Assembly: GCA_030430075.1 (NCBI GenBank)
Contig: JAUIGN010000008.1
Coordinates: 62,001-126,000, forward strand
Origin: a bacterium
GTDB lineage: Bacteria > Planctomycetota > Planctomycetia > Pirellulales > Pirellulaceae
DNA length: 64,000 nucleotides
Direction of reading: 5' to 3'
The number at the start of each line of letters is the position of its first letter. Position 1 is the first letter of the stretch. The translations under genes and the position numbers were made by a program. The notes under the pieces are model-generated. The model ran no database searches. It was not told the origin of the DNA and saw nothing but the letters and a program-made list of their open reading frames with translations. Of this stretch, positions 28,846-36,582 are shown one piece after another.

Positions 28846-29068
28846 CGCACCCTCCCTGTCGTCCGAGGCCAGGTCAATTGATTCACAGCGCCGCCACCGG
28901 GCAACCCGCAGCGGTCGCCGACGCGGTTGATTCGCCCGTGTGCGGCGAATCTTGGCAACCAGCCAACGACAAAAACATGATTGATGATGCACGACTCGGC
29001 AAGACGATGACGCACCTCCAGGCGACCAGCGAACGCGGATGAAGGTAACGTCAACGTTATCCCGGATC

Positions 29069-29190
29069 ATTCATGAACGAACGGCAACTCAGCGCAAGTC
29101 GCTGTGTCGCGAAGGTTTGCGGTGAACTTGCGGAAGGCGACGGGCGCCAGCAGGCAGGTGTTCGCGTTCGGTTTGCGCGGCGGTGAATGG
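29069..29190 (+). repeat. Dispersed ~130-bp element, copy C
   Basis: It aligns with copies A and B through TCATGAACGA, CAGCGCAAGTCGCTGTGTCGC, TGCGGTGAACTTGC and GTTCGCGTTCGG blocks. Unlike A and B it is not followed by the 31-bp units. Confidence 0.6.
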
Positions 29191-29261
29191 AACCAAGGCC
29201 GAACGTTCCAACGGCGGATCATCTGGGCGGTGTTCGCGAATGGTGCGCGGGCCGGCTGCGG

Positions 29262-29545
29262 TGGGATTTGGAGACCTACGGTCGGCCGTTTCGGCGGGGT
29301 CGGAGACCCGCGCCGAGCGATTTGTCGGAGACCCGCGCCGAGCCGTACTTTGGAGACCCGCGCCGAGGAAGTGGTGGGATTTGGAGACCTACGGTCGGCC
29401 GTTTCGGCGGGGTCGGAGACCCGCGCCGAGCGATACTTTGGAGACCCGCGCCGAGCGATTTGTCGGACGCCCGCGCCGAGCCATACTTTGGAGACCCGCG
29501 CCGAGCAATTTGTGGGAGACCCGCGCGGCGCCGTGGTGTTGACGA
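29262..29545 (+). repeat. Leader-plus-array repeat, locus 3 (duplicated module)
   Basis: Two consecutive modules, each starting with the leader GGAGACCTACGGTCGGCCG then TTTCGGCGGGGTCGG (at about 29268 and 29381). The leaders are followed by units with core GAGACCCGCGCCGAGC and alternating spacers (GATTTGTCG or GTACTTTG). Within-locus spacers are alike and differ from the spacers of loci 1 and 2. Confidence 0.85.
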
Positions 29546-29639
29546 TTCTTGGCCCTGGCTGGTAGTTGTCCGCCGGGGTGGCTATCTTGACCCGCCTGGG
29601 AATTTCGCCCCGCCTTCACCCCTGGGAGCTTACTGGATC

Positions 29640-30392
29640 ATGAACGAACGAACCGCGAGCAAGCCCGTGGCCCTGGTAACCGGTGGAGGCACGGGGGTCG
29701 GTCGTGCGGCCGTCTTGCAGTTTGCCCAGCGCGGCTTTGACGTGGCCATTAACTATTCCCGCTCGGCGGACGATGCCGAGGCGACTGCCGGTGACGCCGG
29801 GCAACTTGGTGCCGCTTCCCAGGTGATTGCCTGTGACGTGGCGGACGACCGGCAGGTGCGGGCCATGATCGAGGCGTGCCGGACACGGTTCGGCCGGTTG
29901 GACGTGCTTGTCAACAATGCGGGTCGCACTCACTTCATTGAGCATGCGGATCTGGACGCCGTGACGGACGAGGTCTGGGACGAGATTCTCAACGTCAACT
30001 TGAAGGGCGCGTTTGCCGTCAGCCGCGCCGCCATTCCGCTCTTGAAAGCGTCGAGCGGAGGCGCCATCGTCAATGTCGCCTCGACGGCGGGAGTCGGTGG
30101 GCAAGGGAGTTCAATCCCTTACGCAGCCTCCAAAGGGGCCATGATTACGATGACCAAATCGCTGGCCCGCGCCCTGGCACCCGGGATTCGCGTGAACGCG
30201 GTTTGCCCTGGAGTGATTATCTCCCGGTGGCTGGCCGACCAGCCGGAGATGATCGACGCTGCCGTGCAGGTCACGCCTTTGGAGCGGGCTTCCACCACCG
30301 ACGACGTCGCCAAGGTGATCACGTTTCTTGCTTGCGACGCCCAGATGATGACCGGCCAGGCACTGATCGTCGACGGGGGACGTACGATGTAG
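29640..30392 (+). CDS. Short-chain dehydrogenase/reductase (FabG-like)
   Basis: The start is ATG 29640, giving 250 residues, the standard classical-SDR length. The nucleotide-binding motif TGGGTGVG is at 14-21, NNAG at 92-95, and the catalytic Ser148, Tyr161 and Lys165 lie in YAASK context. Asn120 completes the tetrad (ILNVNLKG). The C-terminal VDGG block is as in 3-oxoacyl-ACP reductases and related NAD(P)-dependent sugar or alcohol dehydrogenases. It is cytoplasmic. It is convergent with the TPR-peroxiredoxin gene, only 40 bp away. The exact substrate cannot be told from sequence. Confidence 0.92.
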   Translation: MNERTASKPVALVTGGGTGVGRAAVLQFAQRGFDVAINYSRSADDAEATAGDAGQLGAASQVIACDVADDRQVRAMIEACRTRFGRLDVLVNNAGRTHFIEHADLDAVTDEVWDEILNVNLKGAFAVSRAAIPLLKASSGGAIVNVASTAGVGGQGSSIPYAASKGAMITMTKSLARALAPGIRVNAVCPGVIISRWLADQPEMIDAAVQVTPLERASTTDDVAKVITFLACDAQMMTGQALIVDGGRTM

Positions 30393-30432
30393 CGGATGTC
30401 GCGATCACGGCCGGATGCCACCCTGCGGTCGG

Positions 30433-33003
30433 CTACTCGGCACCAACCGTTGCTGCGGCGGCCCGAGTTTGCGAGTAGGCGGTCTGGGCCAAGAGGCGTT
30501 GCGCCTCGTTGAGCACGAACTTCGGGTCCATGAACGGTTCGTAGCTGATGTCTTGCCAGCGGATCAACCCATTGCCGTCGATCAAAAACGTTCCGTGTAA
30601 GGGCTGTTTCTCAAAGTCGTCGTAGCAGCGGTAGTCCTTGAAGATGGTCAGGTCGTTATTGGCCAGGAGCGGGATGGGGAGCGGCCCCTCTTCGTAGTTG
30701 TCGATCGAGACCTTCAGGCCGGTCTGGTCATCCGTGCTGACCGCCACCATTTCGATGCCGGCGTCCCTGAACTGTTCGAGCATCGGGGAGAACGCGTGCA
30801 GTTGTTCGGCGCAATGCAAGCAGCCGTAGCCAAGATAGAAGATCACCACGACCGGCTTGCCCTGGAACGTCTTCAACGACAAGGGGGTCCCGTTGTGGTC
30901 TTTCAAGGTCCAAGGTTTGGCCAGCGATGGTTGCCAGCGAAAGCTGCCTAGCGAATCCAGGTCTGGCCGGTCGCCAATGTCGTCCTTCAGTGGTTGTTGG
31001 ACGCGCCAATCCTGCGGGCATCCGGCAGCGGCCACGACACCGGCGAGCCGGTCGAAGACCGGGGAGCACAAGTCGATCGGCCCAGAGAGCTGCCGCAGTT
31101 GCTGAAACCGCTCCTTGGCCTCTCCCAATTTTTCGGCCCGTTCCAGGAGTGCAACCAGCATCGCCAGAGGCTGCACCTCGTTCTTGTGACTCTCGACGTA
31201 CTTGACCGCGTCCTTGATCGCTTCGTCTTGCTCACCTGCCTGAAACCGGACCTCGGCCAGAAACATGGTGTCGACGCCACCCGCCTTCTTCAGCAACGGA
31301 AGGGCCCGCTTGGCATCGCCGGCGGCGACCGCCTGCAAGCCTTCGATCTCTGCGATCGCCTTCTCCAGCTCGCTGATTTGCGAACTGTACGAGCGTTCGG
31401 CGTCCTTTTTGGCTTTGTCGATCTTCTTCTGTTGATCCTTGACTTGCTTCTCGCGGAGCTGTTTTTCTGCCTCTTCTTTCGCCTTGGCGATCGCTGCGTC
31501 GTCACCGCCGTCTGCCTTGGCCTTTTCCGCTGCGTCTGCGACCGCCTTGTCGATGGCCGCCTGATCGTAGGCCGCCTGCTTCGCTTTCTCCTCGGCTTCC
31601 GCGACCGCCTTGTCTTTTGCTTTGCGCTTGTCTTCGAGCCGGCTGCGCAACGTGGTTAGTACCTCCTCGCCCTGCTCGGTTTGCCGGCTTCGCAAGTAGG
31701 CTCGGCCCAAGGCACGCAAGCGGACGACTTGCTGCTTTTCGTCGTCTGTCGGTTCCAGGTAGGGCGTGTCGCAAAGCTCGATCAGCGTGTCCCATTTCTC
31801 GTATCGCGTCAGCGTTTCGAGTAGCCGAGTGCGTCCATAGTTGGAACTGCCCCGCTTCAAGGTGTTGTACTTGGGATGCCGCGGGAGCTCGATCATGTTC
31901 TTGGCCAGATCGATCGCGTCCCGAATCCGTCCGACGTGATTCAGATTGCGAATCAACCATTCATTGTTGTGGGCAAAATTGTGAATCTGATCGGGGAGGA
32001 CCTGGTCGCGCATCATGTGCGCATGGTCGACGCGGGCCGAGGCTTCCTGCTGCCAGGCGGCATCGTTGTAACGCTTGAGCCGCGAATAGATGTGCCCCGG
32101 CATGTGCCACATGTGAGCGATCGCGGGTAGCGACTGCCCACAGCGGGCCGCAGATGCAAGCGCCTTCTCGGGCTTTTCATAGTCCCAAAGATGAATGCGG
32201 TAATGGTGCGCCGGATGCATCGGCTCGACCGCAAACACCTGATCCTGGAGCGCGTCGATGGCCAGGTAGCTGGAGATCGGAATGCCGCTCGACCGGCTCG
32301 CCCACAGCTCCAGGGCGAGGAACGCCTTCGCCTCCACATCGTCGGGGAATTCGTAGAGCAGCTTCTCCAGGGCCTTGGTGTACTTCTGAGCCCGCTCCTT
32401 GCGTTTCTTGGGGTCCGCCTTGGTGTAGGCGTCCAAGGCGTCGATGTAGAGCTGTTCGCGGCGGCTGGCCTGACCCTTGCGCTTCACCGCTTCGGCCATG
32501 AATCCTTTCGCCCGCTTCGAATTGTTCTTGTTGGCCATCGCCATGCCCCAGTAAGCAATCGCACACTCGGGATCAAGGGACGCGGCCTGCCGAAACGATC
32601 GCTCCGCTTCGAAGTACCAGAAACCGTGGAGCTGCGCAACGCCCTGTTCGACGAACTTGGCCGCCTCGGCATTCTCCGTGGTGGCGGGGAAGTGAACCCT
32701 CCCCAAGCCTTCCATTAGGTACGCTTGCTGACGGGGGCCTTCATTGAACGCCTCGCCATGTTGCGAGTGGCCCGCCAGCAGTTCCTCGGCCGCTCCGTCT
32801 TCCGCCGCCTTTTCGTCGTTTGCCTTTTCGTCGTTTGCCTTTTCTTCGTCTTTCGCAGCGTCGTCTTTCGCAGCGTCATCTTTTGTCGGCGTTTCCTTAG
32901 CCTCTGCATCTTGCGCGGCGAGCTGACGGGTGACGCCGCCATACGAGGCCAACGTGAACGTGGTCAGGACAACAAGCCAGATCGACAGTGAGCGAACAGT
33001 CAT
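30433..33003 (-). CDS. TPR protein fused to a peroxiredoxin-like redoxin domain
   Basis: 856 residues from ATG 33003, with a signal peptide (LSIWLVVLTTFTLASYG) followed by an Asp/Lys/Glu-rich stretch (about 35-75). Residues of about 100-420 are TPR-like (YFEAERSFRQAASLDPECAIAYWGMAMA as the clearest block, HMPGHIY, FAHNNEW). A long charged coiled coil rich in Lys/Ala/Glu follows (about 470-570), then more helical repeats. The C-terminal ~170 residues are an AhpC/TSA-type thioredoxin fold (GKPVVVIFYLGYGCLHC), with a CxxC pair near residues 725-728 where classical peroxiredoxins have one Cys, then VSTDDQ and FLIDGNGLIRW. It is probably a periplasmic thiol-redox protein tethered to a TPR scaffold. 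The partner is unknown. Confidence 0.85.
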   Translation of the reverse strand: MTVRSLSIWLVVLTTFTLASYGGVTRQLAAQDAEAKETPTKDDAAKDDAAKDEEKANDEKANDEKAAEDGAAEELLAGHSQHGEAFNEGPRQQAYLMEGLGRVHFPATTENAEAAKFVEQGVAQLHGFWYFEAERSFRQAASLDPECAIAYWGMAMANKNNSKRAKGFMAEAVKRKGQASRREQLYIDALDAYTKADPKKRKERAQKYTKALEKLLYEFPDDVEAKAFLALELWASRSSGIPISSYLAIDALQDQVFAVEPMHPAHHYRIHLWDYEKPEKALASAARCGQSLPAIAHMWHMPGHIYSRLKRYNDAAWQQEASARVDHAHMMRDQVLPDQIHNFAHNNEWLIRNLNHVGRIRDAIDLAKNMIELPRHPKYNTLKRGSSNYGRTRLLETLTRYEKWDTLIELCDTPYLEPTDDEKQQVVRLRALGRAYLRSRQTEQGEEVLTTLRSRLEDKRKAKDKAVAEAEEKAKQAAYDQAAIDKAVADAAEKAKADGGDDAAIAKAKEEAEKQLREKQVKDQQKKIDKAKKDAERSYSSQISELEKAIAEIEGLQAVAAGDAKRALPLLKKAGGVDTMFLAEVRFQAGEQDEAIKDAVKYVESHKNEVQPLAMLVALLERAEKLGEAKERFQQLRQLSGPIDLCSPVFDRLAGVVAAAGCPQDWRVQQPLKDDIGDRPDLDSLGSFRWQPSLAKPWTLKDHNGTPLSLKTFQGKPVVVIFYLGYGCLHCAEQLHAFSPMLEQFRDAGIEMVAVSTDDQTGLKVSIDNYEEGPLPIPLLANNDLTIFKDYRCYDDFEKQPLHGTFLIDGNGLIRWQDISYEPFMDPKFVLNEAQRLLAQTAYSQTRAAAATVGAE

Positions 33004-33395
33004 GCCAGGCCTCTAGGCGGAGGAGTGAGGATGGTGCGGAAGGAGCGACGGCTCGACCTGCAAGTAGGCAACATGTCGAGCCCTCGCCAGTTCTCAGCGT
33101 AGATTCCCGGCGAACTTTTTTCAATAAGCGCTGAGAAAGCGCTTGGCACGTCCCGCCGGCTCGCCGGTCCCAATTGCATCGCATGCCGCAGCGTGTGGCC
33201 ACCGGAAGGGGCCATCAAGAACCGGCTCGACGCGGCCACGGTCGCCAGACGTGGGCAGCCTGAAGCCGGCGCCGGAAGCCGGCGCCGGAAGGCGGTGGAA
33301 ACAGGCGATATCAGGCAGTCGCTTGCACGTCGGCCCGTACGTCATGCGGTGGTTCGTGCCGTGCGGTCTGGCGATCCGCGCGGCGGCGAATCGCA
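33004..33395 (-). other. Intergenic region with nested inverted repeats
   Basis: A gene-free gap between the SurA-like and TPR-redoxin genes. It contains the alternative hairpins at 33091-33144 and a short GAAGCCGGCGCCG duplication near 33262-33290. The rest is unremarkable. Confidence 0.5.
33091..33144 (-). promoter_or_regulatory. Two mutually exclusive hairpins upstream of the TPR-redoxin gene
   Basis: On the minus strand, AAGCGCT...AGCGCTT (33144-33138 with 33132-33126) makes a 7-bp hairpin with a 5-nt loop. The overlapping TTCTCAGCG (33137-33129) can instead pair with CGCTGAGAA (33099-33091), a perfect 9-bp match. The overlap means only one can form, as in attenuators. It sits 90-140 nt before the start codon. 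Confidence 0.35.
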
Positions 33396-36170
33396 TCAGG
33401 TGGCATCGATCGGGTCCCGATGCCACGTCAGGCCCATCTCGGTTTCCAGGCCTTCATACCAGGCGCGCAGCAAGGAGATGCTTTCCACGTACGCGATGTA
33501 TTGCACCTCGGGGGAATCGCCGCTGGTCAGGAAGAGTTGTTTGAGCAATTCTTCCGGTGGTGAATCGCTGACGACCCGCACGAGGTAGACTTTGGACTGG
33601 GGCATATTGAGGGCCGAGCCGACCTCGCCGATCTCCAGTGAAAAGATCTCCTTCATCAAGTCGGCGCCGCCATTTTCGATCCCGTCGATGTCGCTCAGCA
33701 TCGGCGTCCCCGCGCCACTGGGATTGAAGCCGGTCGTCATCCAACTGAACTCGGCCGGTTCCAGCACCTCATGAGCGTCGTCGTCGGCAAACTTCTCCTG
33801 GAGTGTCTGTTCGCCCTGATTTAGCTCGTCGGCCAGTTTCTTCGCTTCGGCGACGGCGACCTTGCGGGCTTCGATCCGCTTCCAGGCAACTTCCACTGCG
33901 GGGCGGGCTTCGGCAAAATCGGGTACGTAGGGCGGTTCGTCATCGGTCTTCCAGTAGAGGAACTGGATCCCCGACTCGCTGCCGCTGATGGTGTTCGGGC
34001 TGTATCGCCGCACGTCTTCTGCGAATGCGATGTCGGTAAAATTCTCACGCATCATCTGGAAGGATGGTGAGAACTGCATATTGAATGCATCTCCCAGTTC
34101 GTAGCCGGGCGTCGAGCCGTCCGCGGCGCCCTTGATCTCGATTGCATCGACGAGCGGTATCTGCCCGACCGTCAACCCGTGCTCGGCCGCCAGATCGGTG
34201 ACGTCGACCGGCCCGGCCGGCTCGACCTCCTCGCCCCGCTCGTCTTCATCGTTACCTGCTGCCCGTAGTTCAGCCCGCTTTTCACGGCCCAGCTTCGTGA
34301 CGCGGCTGCGAAGCGCGGCGAGTGCCTGATCGACGCGTTCCTGTGCCGGCTGGCGTGCTTCGATCTCCGTCAACTCATCCCGAATCTCCTGCCGCAGTTC
34401 GTCGTCGAGCGGTCGCACGCGCGGCGGTTCGTCTTCCGCGGGCGAGGCGACCTCGTTGGCTGGCTTCTCACTTGCCGTCTCCTCGGCCGGCTCCGAGTCG
34501 GGCGAGTCATCACCTTCCGTGGCGGTTGCGGTGGGCGGCGACGCAGCCTGCCCTGGTGCGGTCCCGTCCGGCTGGCTCGGCGCGTCCGCAGGCTTCTCTG
34601 CGCCAGGGGCCGCGGCGGGTTCTGTCTTCGACTCCGCCGTACCGGCCGGATTGTCTTCGGTTCCATCCTTGCCGGCAGGATCCTTGGCCGGCTCGGAAGC
34701 GTCCTCCGGAGGCTGGACTTCATCGCCCTGTGTGGTCACGAAGAACTCACGCAGCTCCCCCGCCTGTCGTTCCCCTTGTTCGGCCGGGTCAGCCGCCGGT
34801 TCGTCAGCCGCCGGTTCGTCAGCCGTCGGTTCGTCAGCCGCCGGTTTGTCAGCCGCCGGTTCGTCAGCCGTCGGTTTTTCTTCTGTCGGTTTTTCTTCTG
34901 TCGGTTTTTCTTCTGTCGGTTTTTCTTCTGTCGGTTTTTCTTCTGTCGGTTTTTCTTCTGTCGGTTTTGGCGCGGCCGGGGCATCCTGCTTGGCTGGCTC
35001 ATCGCCGGGTGGCGTCGGTGCGGGGTCGTCTTGCGGCGTGGCCGGCTGGTCGTCGCTGGAGTCCCCATTGTCTGCCGGGGTCCCCTGCTTTGGCTGGGCG
35101 CCGTCCGTTGGTGGCGTCGGTGCGGGGTCGTCTTCTGTGGGCGGCTGCGTTGTGGACGGCTTGGTGTCGTCGCCGGCGTCTGCGGGCGGCTCGCCGCCGT
35201 CGCTGGCATCCCCTGCACCGGGTGCGGTGGGCAGGTCGAGCGCCCGGTAGCGAGTATCTTTGTTTTCCTCGTAGTGCTTCTCGATCTGCTCGTCCGTGAT
35301 CGTGACCTTGGCCTTTTCTTCTTCGAGGAACTTATTGAAGTCGACCCGCACGAATTGGAACGCGGCCTTGCGCCGCTGTTGGAATCCAGGTTCGGGCGAT
35401 TCGGGGAAGGGGAACCGGTTCTTGCCTTCCTCGTAGAGCGTCTTGAGCTGCGGTTCGGTCGGCTCGCCCACCTTGCTGACGTAGTCGTCGACATCGAGCG
35501 CGACGGCCTCGATCTTGACGCGCCGGTTGAGTCGTTGGAAGTAGTCCCAGGCCTGTACGGGTGGAACGGTGCCGTAAGGTGCGACGTAAAGGCCGGCCTC
35601 CGCCATCGAGCGGACGCGTTGCGCCATCAACTCGACCCGCAACTGGTTCAGCAGTTGCTGGAGGCTGAACTGGCCGCCCAGATGTTCCTTGAAAATGACA
35701 CTCATTTCCTGTGCCTGGATGGTTTCATCGCTGAGCTGCTCGAGGAATTCCGCGATTGCCTCGTCGCTGACCACCATCCCCATCGCTTCGCCCTTGGCCG
35801 CCAGCAGGTGGGTGTGGACCAGGTTCTCATCCGACATCGTGGCAGGAATCCCCGGATCCATGACTTGACCGAACTGACCCTGGCGAACACCGCGCGGCGT
35901 CCCTTCCCGCCGCTGCGTCTCTTGCACGACAGCGAACAGGTACGAAACGGCCATCCGGTGCATCAGCCGCAGTCGTTCCAGTTCGCTTTCCTTCAACCGG
36001 CCTCCGTTCCACGAAACGACCAGAGAATCGCCGCCAGCACCCGGACCGCGCTGCGTTCGCAAGTAGTCGTCCAAGGGCGGCAGAACGATGAATGCCACCA
36101 TCAGCATGACGCCAAAAACAACCAGGAATAGGTACTGATGCTTACGAAACATCGAAAGCGGATTGGACAT
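33396..36170 (-). CDS. SurA/PpiD-like membrane-anchored periplasmic folding factor with low-complexity insert
   Basis: The start chosen is ATG 36170, with GGAG eight bases upstream; GTG 36179 is in frame but lies on that site. The protein has 924 residues. An N-terminal transmembrane helix (about 11-33) is followed by a SurA_N-like chaperone region (WNGGRLKESELERLRL; LLAAKGEAMGMVVSDEAIAEF), the PpiD/SurA layout of an inner-membrane-anchored chaperone. Residues of about 310-590 are an acidic Pro/Glu/Thr/Ala-rich stretch. The C-terminal part resembles a degenerate parvulin-flanking region (MLSDIDGIENGGADLMKEIFSL). No clear catalytic parvulin domain was recognised. It would assist folding of exported proteins. 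Confidence 0.75.
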   Translation of the reverse strand: MSNPLSMFRKHQYLFLVVFGVMLMVAFIVLPPLDDYLRTQRGPGAGGDSLVVSWNGGRLKESELERLRLMHRMAVSYLFAVVQETQRREGTPRGVRQGQFGQVMDPGIPATMSDENLVHTHLLAAKGEAMGMVVSDEAIAEFLEQLSDETIQAQEMSVIFKEHLGGQFSLQQLLNQLRVELMAQRVRSMAEAGLYVAPYGTVPPVQAWDYFQRLNRRVKIEAVALDVDDYVSKVGEPTEPQLKTLYEEGKNRFPFPESPEPGFQQRRKAAFQFVRVDFNKFLEEEKAKVTITDEQIEKHYEENKDTRYRALDLPTAPGAGDASDGGEPPADAGDDTKPSTTQPPTEDDPAPTPPTDGAQPKQGTPADNGDSSDDQPATPQDDPAPTPPGDEPAKQDAPAAPKPTEEKPTEEKPTEEKPTEEKPTEEKPTEEKPTADEPAADKPAADEPTADEPAADEPAADPAEQGERQAGELREFFVTTQGDEVQPPEDASEPAKDPAGKDGTEDNPAGTAESKTEPAAAPGAEKPADAPSQPDGTAPGQAASPPTATATEGDDSPDSEPAEETASEKPANEVASPAEDEPPRVRPLDDELRQEIRDELTEIEARQPAQERVDQALAALRSRVTKLGREKRAELRAAGNDEDERGEEVEPAGPVDVTDLAAEHGLTVGQIPLVDAIEIKGAADGSTPGYELGDAFNMQFSPSFQMMRENFTDIAFAEDVRRYSPNTISGSESGIQFLYWKTDDEPPYVPDFAEARPAVEVAWKRIEARKVAVAEAKKLADELNQGEQTLQEKFADDDAHEVLEPAEFSWMTTGFNPSGAGTPMLSDIDGIENGGADLMKEIFSLEIGEVGSALNMPQSKVYLVRVVSDSPPEELLKQLFLTSGDSPEVQYIAYVESISLLRAWYEGLETEMGLTWHRDPIDAT
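34788..34974 (-). repeat. Two adjoining in-frame 15-bp minisatellites in the SurA-like gene
   Basis: Six 15-bp units with core GTCAGCCG(C/T)CGG start at 34788, 34803, 34818, 34833, 34848 and 34863. They are followed by six identical units GTCGGTTTTTCTTCT starting at 34870 and a partial seventh. They encode pentapeptides of the types (A/T)DEPA and EEKPT. The exact identity of the second block suggests recent expansion. Confidence 0.9.
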
Positions 36171-36212
36171 CGTTGTCACTCCAAAGTCGTAGTCGCCTGC
36201 GGCACGCGGGCT

Positions 36213-36238
36213 TGACAGAGCATTCTGTCAGGTATTAT
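36213..36238 (+). promoter_or_regulatory. Palindrome overlapping a candidate -35/-10 pair
   Basis: TGACAGA-GCAT-TCTGTCA (36213-36230) is a perfect 7-bp inverted repeat. It overlaps TTGACA (36212-36217), and TATTAT lies at 36233-36238, a 15-bp spacing. An operator over a promoter is plausible. The region upstream of topA (36171-36582) contains otherwise only the doubtful small ORF. Confidence 0.35.
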
Positions 36239-36247
36239 TGATTTGCC

Positions 36248-36409
36248 ATGTGGAGGCATCCCTGCGGATTTGCAGATTGTATGGCTCGTCGACGTAAATT
36301 CAATCCCAAAAAGGAGTGTCGGACGATCACCGGGCTGTTTCCGGAGATCGAATCACGGACGATGGACGGCTGTCGGCAGAAAGTGACCACGGTTCGTCGC
36401 GCGCCGTAG
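36248..36409 (+). CDS. Possible small basic Cys-containing protein (doubtful)
   Basis: An ATG 10 bp after the candidate -10 opens a 53-codon frame ending at TAG 36407-36409. The peptide is basic and has four Cys (MWRHPCGFADCMARRRK...), and it has no recognised domain or ribosome-binding site. If real it would be nearly leaderless. It could equally be chance in the topA upstream region. Confidence 0.15.
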   Translation: MWRHPCGFADCMARRRKFNPKKECRTITGLFPEIESRTMDGCRQKVTTVRRAP

Positions 36410-36582
36410 CACGATGCGACGATCCAATAATGCGACGGCCCGATAGGGACCGACCCGCCAGCCGTCCCTGCTGACAACCGCCGCCGGCCTTGGCGCGCAA
36501 CCGCTCGGCAAGGTCCGCCGTTGCGTTCGCCGTATTGATATAGACAACCTGTTCACCCTAGATCTCGTAATTACCCAATAAG

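Larger units (their letters stand above)
28846..29639 (+). other. 794-bp intergenic region with two repeat families
   Basis: It lies between the divergent DUF1559 and SDR genes. It contains copy C of the ~130-bp element and the double leader-array at about 29262-29545. A frame on the plus strand is open through the array but only repeats its translated unit (ETRAE/ETRAP). Nothing else was recognised. Confidence 0.6.

Noticed and set aside
29262..29545. CRISPR array
   Set aside because: The repeated core is about 14-16 bp, the spacers are 8-12 bp and repeat among themselves, and no cas gene is present.
34322..36131. Plus-strand frames opposite the SurA-like gene, including one of 451 residues
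   Set aside because: They translate the 15-bp minisatellites into repeats such as FFFCR or RFVSR and lack domains. The minus frame has a membrane helix and a SurA-like region.
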